Source of the DNA: an uncultured Paracoccaceae bacterium
Lineage (GTDB): Bacteria; Pseudomonadota; Alphaproteobacteria; Rhodobacterales; Rhodobacteraceae
Reading direction: 5' to 3'
NCBI GenBank assembly: GCA_947500775.1
Contig: CANMTD010000005.1
Coordinates: forward strand, 62,001-126,000
DNA: 64,000 bases
Shown here: piece by piece, positions 55,658-62,847 of the stretch
How positions within the stretch are numbered: the first letter of the stretch is position 1
Layout: each line of letters begins with the position of its first letter
Program-made: the position numbers and the translations under genes
Notes under the pieces: generated by a model
The model's database searches: none
The model's input: the letters and a program-made list of their open reading frames with translations, nothing else
What the model was told of the DNA's origin: nothing

Positions 55658-57417
55658 TTTGCGGCTCCAAGATTGTTTTGGTCACGCTTTTGAGGTCCGG
55701 CGCGGGACGTCTGTGACAACACGGTCACCTTGGGGTCTTTCGCACCGTTTTGGGATGCCATCGGCTGTGCCACAGCATCAAAGATATCGCGGGCTTTGCC
55801 AAATTTCGACATGCGCCCGTTCTGCATCAGCCCGGCATGGGTGACCTGACGCAGGATATTCATCCGGTGGGTGATGATGATGACCACCGCACCGGCATCG
55901 GCGGCGTTTTTCATGGCCCGCGCCAGTGCCTCTTCGCCATCGGGATCAAGGTTGGCGTTGGGTTCATCCAGCACGATCAAACGCTTATCGCCGTAAAAAG
56001 CCCGCGCCAGACCGATCCGTTGCCGTTGGCCCGCCGACAGCAATTCGCCCCGCAGCCCGACCTCGGCGTTATAGCCGCCCGGCAGTTTCAGGATCAGCTC
56101 GTGCACCTCGGCGCGCTTTGCGGCCTCGACCACCTCTGACGGGGCCGCATCGGCATCCATCATCGCGATGTTTTCGGCGATGGAACCGTCAAACAGTTCG
56201 ACCCGCTGCGGCAAATAGCCGATATGACGCCCGATCTGATCGACCGGCCAATCGGCCAGCGCGGCATCGTCGATCCGGACATATCCGCGTGACAATGGCG
56301 TAAGCCCCACCAGCGCACGGCCCAGCGTGGTTTTCCCCGCACCGCTGGACCCGATGATCCCCATGGTATCCCCGGGTTTCAGGTCAAAGGTCACGTCAAA
56401 AATAATGGGATCCTGCCGACCGGGGACAACGATCGTGGCGTTTTCCACCGACAACCGCCCTTCGGGTTCCGGCAATTCGATCGGCCGTCCCGCCTCTTCG
56501 ATATTGCCCAGCAGCCGGTTCAGCCGATCCGTCGCCTGACGGGCCGCGATCATCGCGCGCCAGCCGGAAATGGACTGTTCCACCGGGGCGGCGGCCCGGC
56601 CCAGCAGGATCGACGCCGCGATCATCAGGCCCGGGGACAACTCGCCCCGCAGCACCAGAATGACGCCGGTGCCCAGCATGGCGATCTGCAACGCCATCCG
56701 CACCAGACGGGCGAAGGATGACATCAGCGCGACACGGTCCACAGCTTCGGTGCTGGCGACCATCGACCCGAAACTGTGATGTTTCCAGCGGTCGATCTGC
56801 GCCGGGGTCTTGCCCATGGCGCGGACAATATCGGCATTGCGGATCATCTCTTCGACGCTGGCATTGGCCTTTTGGCTGGCCTCGGCGGCGCGGGCGGACG
56901 GCGTGCGTCCGCTGATCTCGCTGATGATGCCCAGCGCCAACAGGATCAAGATACCCGTCAACGCGACAAACCCCAGCCAGAAATGGAATATGAAAATAAT
57001 CGCCACAAACACGACGGCCCAGGGCGCATCCAGCAGGGCGGTGAACGACGGCCCGGTCACAAACCGGCGCAATTCGTGCAGATCCAGCAACGGCTGGCCG
57101 CCGCGCCGGTCCGTAGCCGAGGCAGATTCAACCAAAACCGTCAAAACTGTCGGTCCCAGGCTTGCCTCAAGCCTGGTTCCGAACCGCGACAGCAATTTCT
57201 GCCGCAACGCATCAAATAAAAAGTAAAATGTAAGCGCAATCGCGGCCCCAATCGTCAGGACCGCGAGAGTGGACATGCTTCCCGATGACATAACCCGGGA
57301 AAACAACTGAAGCATATACAAAGGCGCCGTAAGGATGAGAAGATTAATGAACAAACTCGCAACAAAAATGGATCCGATAAGACCCCACTGACCATCAAAC
57401 ACTTTACGTTTTCTCAT
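55654..57417 (-). CDS. prsD: Type I secretion ABC transporter ATPase/permease (PrsD-like)
   Basis: A 587-residue exporter: six TM helices (residues about 15-280), Walker A GSSGAGKTTLG, signature LSAGQRQRIGLARAF, Walker B LIVLDEPNANLD and the H-loop ITHRMNIL. No peptidase C39 domain, so it exports substrates with C-terminal uncleaved signals. ATG 57417 with GGGGGGGTC upstream is preferred to the frame from 57507. It lies 175 bp after the 777-residue RTX gene, the probable cargo, and drives PrsE just downstream. Confidence 0.92.
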   Translation of the reverse strand: MRKRKVFDGQWGLIGSIFVASLFINLLILTAPLYMLQLFSRVMSSGSMSTLAVLTIGAAIALTFYFLFDALRQKLLSRFGTRLEASLGPTVLTVLVESASATDRRGGQPLLDLHELRRFVTGPSFTALLDAPWAVVFVAIIFIFHFWLGFVALTGILILLALGIISEISGRTPSARAAEASQKANASVEEMIRNADIVRAMGKTPAQIDRWKHHSFGSMVASTEAVDRVALMSSFARLVRMALQIAMLGTGVILVLRGELSPGLMIAASILLGRAAAPVEQSISGWRAMIAARQATDRLNRLLGNIEEAGRPIELPEPEGRLSVENATIVVPGRQDPIIFDVTFDLKPGDTMGIIGSSGAGKTTLGRALVGLTPLSRGYVRIDDAALADWPVDQIGRHIGYLPQRVELFDGSIAENIAMMDADAAPSEVVEAAKRAEVHELILKLPGGYNAEVGLRGELLSAGQRQRIGLARAFYGDKRLIVLDEPNANLDPDGEEALARAMKNAADAGAVVIIITHRMNILRQVTHAGLMQNGRMSKFGKARDIFDAVAQPMASQNGAKDPKVTVLSQTSRAGPQKRDQNNLGAAK

Positions 57418-57531
57418 TGAGTGACCCCCCCGGATAACACCCGAAACAATAAAATTTACGGCGCCCTGGCCCAAGTTTCTCGAGGCTGGCCGGGGGACCA
57501 TTATCAATCATCCTGAGCCAGGGCTGGAGAA

Positions 57532-57568
57532 CGCCCGATCCATCCGTTTCATGGGATAAGACCGGGCG
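57532..57568 (-). promoter_or_regulatory. Stem-loop between the RTX gene and prsD
   Basis: On the minus strand, CGCCCGGTC pairs with GATCGGGCG (one G-U), and an inner ATCC/GGAT pair extends it. It lies 25 bp after the RTX stop and about 115 bp before prsD. It is not followed by a long T tract, so it is more likely an RNA-stabilising or partial terminator element that would lower exporter expression relative to cargo. Confidence 0.5.
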
Positions 57569-57592
57569 CCCTCGTGCCTTGGACCAGATCGC

Positions 57593-59926
57593 TTAGACTT
57601 CCAGCAGGAAGCCAGGTTTCACGATGATATCAACGGCCTCGTACAGATAGTTGCCATCTGTGTAGTCGTTGATGTTCTCGAGAGACTGGAAGTTGAACGG
57701 CGCTGCACCGGCAGAGATACCCTGCAGGCTTACCGACGCCCCACCAACCGAAACGAACGTGTCCGTACCGTTGTCAGCGACAAATGTTGCCGCGTTCAGG
57801 GCTTCGAACGCATCGGTATCGCTTACACCACCGGAATTATCGGTGATGATGAAGGTCAACAGATCGTTGTCGTTCAGGAAGTCGAAGTCAGTGACAATGT
57901 CAGCACCATCGGTCGAGGTGAAGGCATTGCCATCCCAGGTCAGATGCACTTCGAAGACGTCACCACCATGGCCACCGGTCAGCAGGTCATTGCCTTCGCC
58001 GCCATGCAGGAAGTCATCTCCGTCGCCACCGTCAAGAACGTCGTTTCCGGCGTTACCTTCCATGTCGTCGGAATCTTCGTTCCCGTACATCCAGTCGTTG
58101 CCTTCGCCACCATACATGTTGTCCATGCCATAGCCGCCGGACATGACGTCGTTGCCTTCGCCACCTTCCATATAGTCCATGCCATCGTCACCATACATGG
58201 TGTCCCAGCCATCGTTGCCATACATGAAGTCGTTTTCGGTGCCACCGGACATATAGTCATTGCCGTCACCACCAGACATGACGTCATAACCAGCACCACC
58301 GGTCATATAGTCATTGCCGTCGTCGCCATGCATGGTGTCGTTACCACTGTCGCCATGCATGGTGTCGTTGTCATAACCACCCGACATGTAATCGTGACCG
58401 AAGCCACCAGTCATGTAGTCATAGCCATCGTCGCCATACATGACGTCGTTGCCACCATCGCCATGCATGGTGTCGTTACCGTCGTCACCGTGCATATAGT
58501 CGCCGCCGGCACCACCGGACATGTAATCGTAACCATCGTTACCATTCATGACATCGGCACCGCCTTCACCTTCCATGGTGTCGTCGCCGTCGTTGCCTTC
58601 CATGGTGTCACAGCCGGCACCACCAAACATCGAGTCATCGCCAGTACCACCGGACATCCAGTCCTTGCCGTTGTTACCGTACAGTTCGTCGTGCTTGCCT
58701 TCGCCGTAGATGATATCACGGCCGCCCCCACCCTGGATAAGGTCGCAACCATCTTCGCCCTTGTCATATTCAGCGACACCGGGATGATCCAGGCAGACGC
58801 TGTATTTGGGGTACTGCTGGTTGGCACCGCCAAACCCGGTGTCACCATAGATCACGTCGTGACCTGCGGCACCCAGGATCCAGTCGTCGCCGGAACCACC
58901 AAACAAGGTGTCCTTACCATGACCGCCATTGATGGTGTCATCTTCGGACCCACCAAGGATCGTATCGGACCCACGGCCACCAAACAGGCGGTCCATGCCG
59001 GATTCACCCGCGATGAAATCGCGTCCTGCGCCACCATCGACAAAGTCGTCACCGCTGCCGGCAAAGATAACATCGGCGCTGCCGATGAAGTCCCACTTCA
59101 GACCCGACCATGTGTCGGACCCCAGGTCCAGATCGGTATCGGCGCCCTGACGGATGTCACCAAAGATTTCATCGTCGCCACTGCCGCCGTCGATGTAGTC
59201 ATACCCGGTGCCACCGGCGATACGGTCGTCGCCGTCACCACCCGAGATATTGTCGTTACCCGAGTTGCCGTACAGCGTGTCGTCGCCGTCTTCGCCCCAG
59301 ATGCAGTCATCGCCGCCCTGGCCGTCGACACAGTCATCGCCCGAACCGGCAAAGATGGTGTCATTGCCATCGTCGTACTGCCATCCGTCCATATCGTCGC
59401 CCACAATGACGTCATCGCCAGAGTTGCCTTCGATATAGTCGTTGCCGGTGCCGCCGATGACATCGTCATTGCCTGTACCGGCGATGATTTCGTCGTTACC
59501 CGAGCCGCCCAGCAGGCTGTCGTTGCCGCCTTCGCCCCAGATATAGTCGTCGCCGGCGCCGCCATCGATCAGGTCGTCGCCGTCGTCATAATCGGGGTCG
59601 CCGATGACATCGCCATCCGTGTCGGCATCGTCGCCGTACAGAACGTCCTTGTCGTCGCCACCCAGGATTTTGTCGTCGCCGTCCCAACCCCAGATGGTGT
59701 CGCAGCCCGCTTCGCCTTCGAGCAGGTTGTTGTCTTCGTTACCGACCATCAGGTCGTCGCCCTGGTCGCCCTGATAGTTGTCAGGCTGACCGTCCAAGCG
59801 CAGATCGACCCAGTCGTCGCCGACTGTGCCTGTCCCGATTACGCCGTTGTTGCCCGCTTCCTTGGAAAGATCGGGCTCCGTGATTTCGGGAATGCACTCT
59901 TCCCATGAGTCAAATTCAGTAGCCAT
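57593..59926 (-). CDS. Methionine-rich RTX calcium-binding protein (777 residues)
   Basis: The protein is almost all tandem GGxGxDxUx nonapeptides, extremely acidic, with a short leader (WEECIPEITEPDL) and a C-terminal ~120-residue non-repeat part (from VFEVHLTWDGN) ending in hydrophobic FLLEV, the probable type I secretion signal. No Sec signal. It folds on calcium into parallel beta-rolls. Unusual features: 23 successive repeats with Met at the hydrophobic position (58052-58672), and seven Cys, rare in RTX proteins. Directly upstream of prsD-prsE, so it is presumably their cargo. Role unknown: adhesin, matrix or surface-layer protein are possible. Confidence 0.9.
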   Translation of the reverse strand: MATEFDSWEECIPEITEPDLSKEAGNNGVIGTGTVGDDWVDLRLDGQPDNYQGDQGDDLMVGNEDNNLLEGEAGCDTIWGWDGDDKILGGDDKDVLYGDDADTDGDVIGDPDYDDGDDLIDGGAGDDYIWGEGGNDSLLGGSGNDEIIAGTGNDDVIGGTGNDYIEGNSGDDVIVGDDMDGWQYDDGNDTIFAGSGDDCVDGQGGDDCIWGEDGDDTLYGNSGNDNISGGDGDDRIAGGTGYDYIDGGSGDDEIFGDIRQGADTDLDLGSDTWSGLKWDFIGSADVIFAGSGDDFVDGGAGRDFIAGESGMDRLFGGRGSDTILGGSEDDTINGGHGKDTLFGGSGDDWILGAAGHDVIYGDTGFGGANQQYPKYSVCLDHPGVAEYDKGEDGCDLIQGGGGRDIIYGEGKHDELYGNNGKDWMSGGTGDDSMFGGAGCDTMEGNDGDDTMEGEGGADVMNGNDGYDYMSGGAGGDYMHGDDGNDTMHGDGGNDVMYGDDGYDYMTGGFGHDYMSGGYDNDTMHGDSGNDTMHGDDGNDYMTGGAGYDVMSGGDGNDYMSGGTENDFMYGNDGWDTMYGDDGMDYMEGGEGNDVMSGGYGMDNMYGGEGNDWMYGNEDSDDMEGNAGNDVLDGGDGDDFLHGGEGNDLLTGGHGGDVFEVHLTWDGNAFTSTDGADIVTDFDFLNDNDLLTFIITDNSGGVSDTDAFEALNAATFVADNGTDTFVSVGGASVSLQGISAGAAPFNFQSLENINDYTDGNYLYEAVDIIVKPGFLLEV
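57990..59780 (-). repeat. Tandem 27-bp RTX coding repeats
   Basis: Nonapeptide-coding units of 27 bp fill most of the gene, interrupted by two short non-repeat insertions (about residues 255-290 and 380-415 of the product). The DNA of the units is varied, so they have not been recently expanded as a block, although neighbouring Met units share codon usage (ATG followed by TCC/CAT/TAC/GAA). Confidence 0.8.
58052..58672 (-). repeat. Block of 23 nonapeptides with Met in the hydrophobic position
   Basis: Exactly 621 bp (23 x 27). Each unit reads x-G-x-D-x-M-x-G-x; the residue before Met is T, Y, V, W, S, F, N or D, Tyr and Thr being commonest. After the block the usual Leu returns (NDVLDGG, DDFLHGG). 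In most RTX proteins this position is Leu, Ile or Phe. Confidence 0.9.
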
Positions 59927-60050
59927 TGAAAAGTTCCTCTTTGTTAAAGGCCTTCCGACCTGGGCGTCTATGAATTGCCCGGTCGGGCCCCTCCAGTTGG
60001 ATGCCGGTTTTTACCAGCCGGTCGGGAAAATGGTTTCCCTCACATATCCA

Positions 60051-60089
60051 GTTCACCACATTGAACTTGCGCCAAATGCCCCCATTTGG
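60051..60089. promoter_or_regulatory. Two dyads upstream of the RTX gene
   Basis: GTTCA-N6-TGAAC (60051-60066) and CCAAATG-CCCC-CATTTGG (60072-60089), about 125-165 bp upstream of the RTX start and immediately downstream of the coiled-coil gene. They are candidate LuxR-type operator sites; the rest of the gap has no convincing promoter hexamers. Confidence 0.4.
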
Positions 60090-60097
60090 GGATAATT

Positions 60098-60604
60098 TTA
60101 CCTTTTTTCTGACACAATTTGGAAAAGCCAAGCACTTGTTTTATTTACTAAATCTATCAACTCGCCTGAAAAAGCAGCACCGGCAACCAACCCGGCGACC
60201 GCCAACACAACACCACCGGATATCGTCCAGATTTTTCGCTGCGGTGCAGCGGCCTTTTTGTCCAGCGCATCATTTATTGCGGCGGATACCAGGGGCGCGA
60301 ACTCTATGCTCAACGCACCCTCCATACGGTTGACGGCCTTCTCCATTTTATCCAGCCGTGCACTCAATACGCTGCGATCCAGTTCGGCTTTCTTGGCGTG
60401 CTGTTCGCCCAACCCGTCCTTCAGGGTGCTGAACATCGCGACCATCCGCTTGTGCAGTTCGATCAGGTCGCGCTGCGTCGCCACCGCGTTCTCGCCTTTG
60501 GCAAGTTCGCGCTGAAGCGTTTCGATTTGGCTTGGGGTGATGCCGGTCATGGGTTGCTTGGGGTCTGCAGATTCATAGGTCGCCTTTGGGTTAATCTTGT
60601 TCAT
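60098..60604 (-). CDS. Coiled-coil protein with C-terminal transmembrane helix
   Basis: A 168-residue protein, not recognised. Residues 25-110 are charged helix (IETLQRELAKGENAVATQRDLIELHKRMVAMFSTLKDG ... LDRSVLSARLDKMEKAVNRMEG) with a heptad-like pattern, then one hydrophobic helix near the C terminus (WTISGGVVLAVAGLVAGAAF). Co-transcribed with the LuxR gene (start ATG overlaps its stop by 4 nt) and upstream of the RTX gene, so it may be a secretion or regulatory accessory. Confidence 0.75.
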   Translation of the reverse strand: MNKINPKATYESADPKQPMTGITPSQIETLQRELAKGENAVATQRDLIELHKRMVAMFSTLKDGLGEQHAKKAELDRSVLSARLDKMEKAVNRMEGALSIEFAPLVSAAINDALDKKAAAPQRKIWTISGGVVLAVAGLVAGAAFSGELIDLVNKTSAWLFQIVSEKR

Positions 60605-61647
60605 ACCGTGCTCCTGCCTGCGGCTTGCCAGGTCAATAGCTGGGCCATTTCGGCCCGACCGCTGACGTTAAGCTTGTTCAATACGCGTTTGGAATAAGTG
60701 TTGAAGGTCTGTTCCTTGAGGCCCGCCAAAGGCGCTGCTTCACGGTTCGACATGCCGGTCTGCATCAACGCGGCCACCCGTGCTTCGGATGCTGTCAGCC
60801 CCAGTTTGCGGCCCAGCATTTCAACCCGTCCCGGATCGGGCGGGGTCGGAAGCATCGCCATCACCAGCTCGGTCGGCATCCCCTGATGGAAAAAACGCGA
60901 CAGGGTTACCGGGACCTTCTGACCGGTGGGGCCGGTCAGAAATAGAATGTTCTCGGCGGCTTCGGGGTCCGAACAATCGGCGCATTCGGCCACCGCATGA
61001 CGAAACAGGCGGCTTTCGCCATCCGTCGCGGCAAAAACACCGCCCTTGCCACGTCGCAGAACGGTTGCCTCTTCCAGCAGGTTCCGCGCCGCCACATTGA
61101 TCCGCAACATCAGGCTGTGCCGGTCCAGCACCAGAACGGCCACGTCGATCTTGTTCGAGATCATCCAAAGCATCGCGTCGTCGCCGGCTTTTTCCGACGG
61201 GCCGCAGGTTTCTGTCAGACAATCCTCGCGCAGCACCGGCCACAGCTTTTCCAACAGACGCCCGACCAACGCCGGGTTTTGATCCTGACCCAGCCGCAAG
61301 GCGACCCGGTCCTGAATCCCGCTATCAAAACAACAGTTGAACGCGAACCAGTCTTCGATCTGCGCGGGTTCCTGATGCGCAGAGTTCAACTGGTACAAAT
61401 CCTGTGCGGACAATTCGACCGGCAGCACATGCTCAATCACACCGGGCTGCGCCTGATGGTCCAGCATCCGGGCGTCGATCTGCCGGGTCTTCGTAAAGGA
61501 CGCCAAAGAGGGCCACGTGCTCAGCTGAAGATTAAGCTGCGCACGGTCCAGAACCGCAACGGCGCTCTGGGTAAAACCGGACATTATGCGTCGTAACGCC
61601 CGGGATTCCATATAAAGGCCCGTCTCAAAGACGGATTCGATCGTCAT
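60601..61647 (-). CDS. LuxR-type regulator with unusual N-terminal domain
   Basis: A 348-residue protein whose last ~60 residues are a GerE/LuxR HTH (LGLTASEARVAALMQTGMSNREAAPLAGLKEQTFNTYSKRVLNKLNVSGRAEMAQLL). In the HTH, the usual IA in the loop is EA. The N-terminal 290 residues do not look like an autoinducer domain with the W/Y/D signature and could be PAS-like (VLVLDRHSLMLRINVAARNLLEE). ATG 61647 with a G-rich SD is chosen. It begins an operon with the coiled-coil gene, and the RTX gene follows. Confidence 0.82.
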   Translation of the reverse strand: MTIESVFETGLYMESRALRRIMSGFTQSAVAVLDRAQLNLQLSTWPSLASFTKTRQIDARMLDHQAQPGVIEHVLPVELSAQDLYQLNSAHQEPAQIEDWFAFNCCFDSGIQDRVALRLGQDQNPALVGRLLEKLWPVLREDCLTETCGPSEKAGDDAMLWMISNKIDVAVLVLDRHSLMLRINVAARNLLEEATVLRRGKGGVFAATDGESRLFRHAVAECADCSDPEAAENILFLTGPTGQKVPVTLSRFFHQGMPTELVMAMLPTPPDPGRVEMLGRKLGLTASEARVAALMQTGMSNREAAPLAGLKEQTFNTYSKRVLNKLNVSGRAEMAQLLTWQAAGRSTV

Positions 61648-61674
61648 GCTCAAGCCCCCCCCGGATGCCATAGC

Positions 61675-61867
61675 AATTAATTAATTATCAATGGATCGAT
61701 GTTAGCACGCAGGTGCCGGAGGCGTGCGGAGGTAAAAGTACTACGCACACAGGCAGAAACTCACCCCGGTTACACAAAACCGTGAGGGCGATTCGCCAGC
61801 GATAGCCTAATCCTTACGGAGTAGACGGCGGAATTTTTCACGTACAGCGGGTATTTCCGGGTATTTC
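61675..61867. promoter_or_regulatory. AT-rich control region with palindrome and tandem repeat
   Basis: Includes a 12-bp palindrome AATTAATTAATT (61675-61686), just upstream of the LuxR ATG, and a perfect tandem direct repeat of CGGGTATTTC (61848-61857 and 61858-61867). Both are typical of regulator binding sites; the 10-bp spacing puts both copies on one DNA face. The whole gap to 62152 has no ORF. Confidence 0.4.
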
Positions 61868-61873
61868 GTCAAC

Positions 61874-61979
61874 TTTAGACACACCTTCAGAAACGCTACG
61901 TTTCCGAATTCATTACATTCCCGCAAGGCACTGGAAATATGTCTAAAAAAGGGCAGCGCAAATTTTCAGCGCTGTTTTT
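61874..61979 (+). ncRNA. Candidate structured small RNA or leader ending in an intrinsic terminator
   Basis: TTTAGACA (61874-61881) pairs perfectly with TGTCTAAA (61940-61947), enclosing a perfect hairpin GAAACG-CTA-CGTTTC (61890-61904). Directly after comes a terminator-like stem CAGCGC/GCGCTG (61954-61959 with 61969-61974) plus five T. No + strand gene lies upstream, so the terminator is either that of a small RNA or an attenuator in the leader of the gene at 62153. Confidence 0.45.
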
Positions 61980-62152
61980 CGCCAAATGACTGACCAAAAA
62001 ATCCCTTCAAAGAATCGAAATTACTTCTCGGATTTCGGCGCGACTGGTAAATATTAGCCGTTAACAAAATAAACTTTTAAAAAATTACGTTTGCCCGTCG
62101 TTATAAGCGGAAACTTGCAAGCGTGGTTCACATTTAGTGAGGGTTGGTACGC

Positions 62153-62785
62153 ATGGCAATTTCTGTGCTCTGCAACAGTCCGATGATGCGTGACATGCTG
62201 TCTGCCGTTTGTGAAACGAACGGTTTTTCAGTCAGAAATACCAAACGCAATTTGGACGAGTTTGAATACGAAACCGGGGACACCGTCCTCGTACATACAT
62301 CCGAATGCTGCACAAGCACCATTCAGGCGGTCGAGCGATTACTGCGACATCCGTCAGAGGTACGGATCATCGTTTTATGTTCACACGCCTGCCACCAGGA
62401 AATTCTGCAGAAACTGGGGGCCCGGGTCGATGCGATCATTCCCGAAGACCTGAATGCGGACGCGTTGATCAGCACCATCAGGATGGTCAGCTATGGCTAT
62501 AAGGTTGTCCCCGACGGGGTAAACGGCCAAGATATGCCGCAGCAGCCGCTTCAAAATCAGGCGGTGTCCGAGCGTATTCAGTCGCAAGAGGTTGTCGATA
62601 GCCTGTCCAAACGCGAAGTGGCAATCCTGGCCCGCCTGCAAGAAGGCTATTCGAACAAGGACATCGCCAATCAGCTGGATATCTGCGAGACGACCGTCAA
62701 GGTTCATCTGCGGTCGATCTATCTGAAAATCGGCGTCAGCAACCGCACCAAAGCGGCGGTCTGGTCTTTGGCCAATCTGACCTGA
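62153..62785 (+). CDS. LuxR-type regulator with degenerate receiver-like domain
   Basis: A 210-residue protein with a receiver-like alpha/beta N-terminal half and a C-terminal NarL/LuxR HTH (DSLSKREVAILARLQEGYSNKDIANQLDICETTVKVHLRSIYLKIGVSNRTKAA). In place of the phospho-Asp after beta-3 there is His48 (TVLVHTSECC), and the acidic pair and Lys are not seen, so it is unlikely to be phosphorylated; similar to CsgD/VpsT-like regulators. ATG 62153 with GAGGG upstream is chosen. A terminator follows. Confidence 0.85.
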   Translation: MAISVLCNSPMMRDMLSAVCETNGFSVRNTKRNLDEFEYETGDTVLVHTSECCTSTIQAVERLLRHPSEVRIIVLCSHACHQEILQKLGARVDAIIPEDLNADALISTIRMVSYGYKVVPDGVNGQDMPQQPLQNQAVSERIQSQEVVDSLSKREVAILARLQEGYSNKDIANQLDICETTVKVHLRSIYLKIGVSNRTKAAVWSLANLT

Positions 62786-62811
62786 TCCACCCGAATTCAG
62801 GCGAAACAGTC

Positions 62812-62841
62812 AAAGGGGGCAGATTTATCCGCCCCCTTTTT
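62812..62841. terminator. Bidirectional intrinsic terminator
   Basis: Stem AAAGGGGGC (62812-62820) pairs with GCCCCCTTT (62831-62839), 10-nt loop, and T run on the plus strand. On the minus strand it is preceded by the gltB stop at 62848, so it may end both transcripts. Confidence 0.85.
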
Positions 62842-62847
62842 CCTGTC

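Noticed and set aside
54281-57417. Possible bacteriocin (C39 peptidase) exporter
   Set aside because: The ATPase has no N-terminal cysteine peptidase domain and the neighbours are RTX genes, so it is a PrsD/HlyB-type exporter.
58052-58672. CRISPR-like periodicity
   Set aside because: The 27-bp repeats are codon-periodic, in frame and differ from one another; there are no identical repeats with unique spacers and no cas genes.
57944-59908. 654-residue plus-strand frame, rich in Val, Ile, Ala and Thr
   Set aside because: It is the antisense of the RTX repeats; the 27-bp period makes an artificially regular product. No ribosome site or conserved feature.
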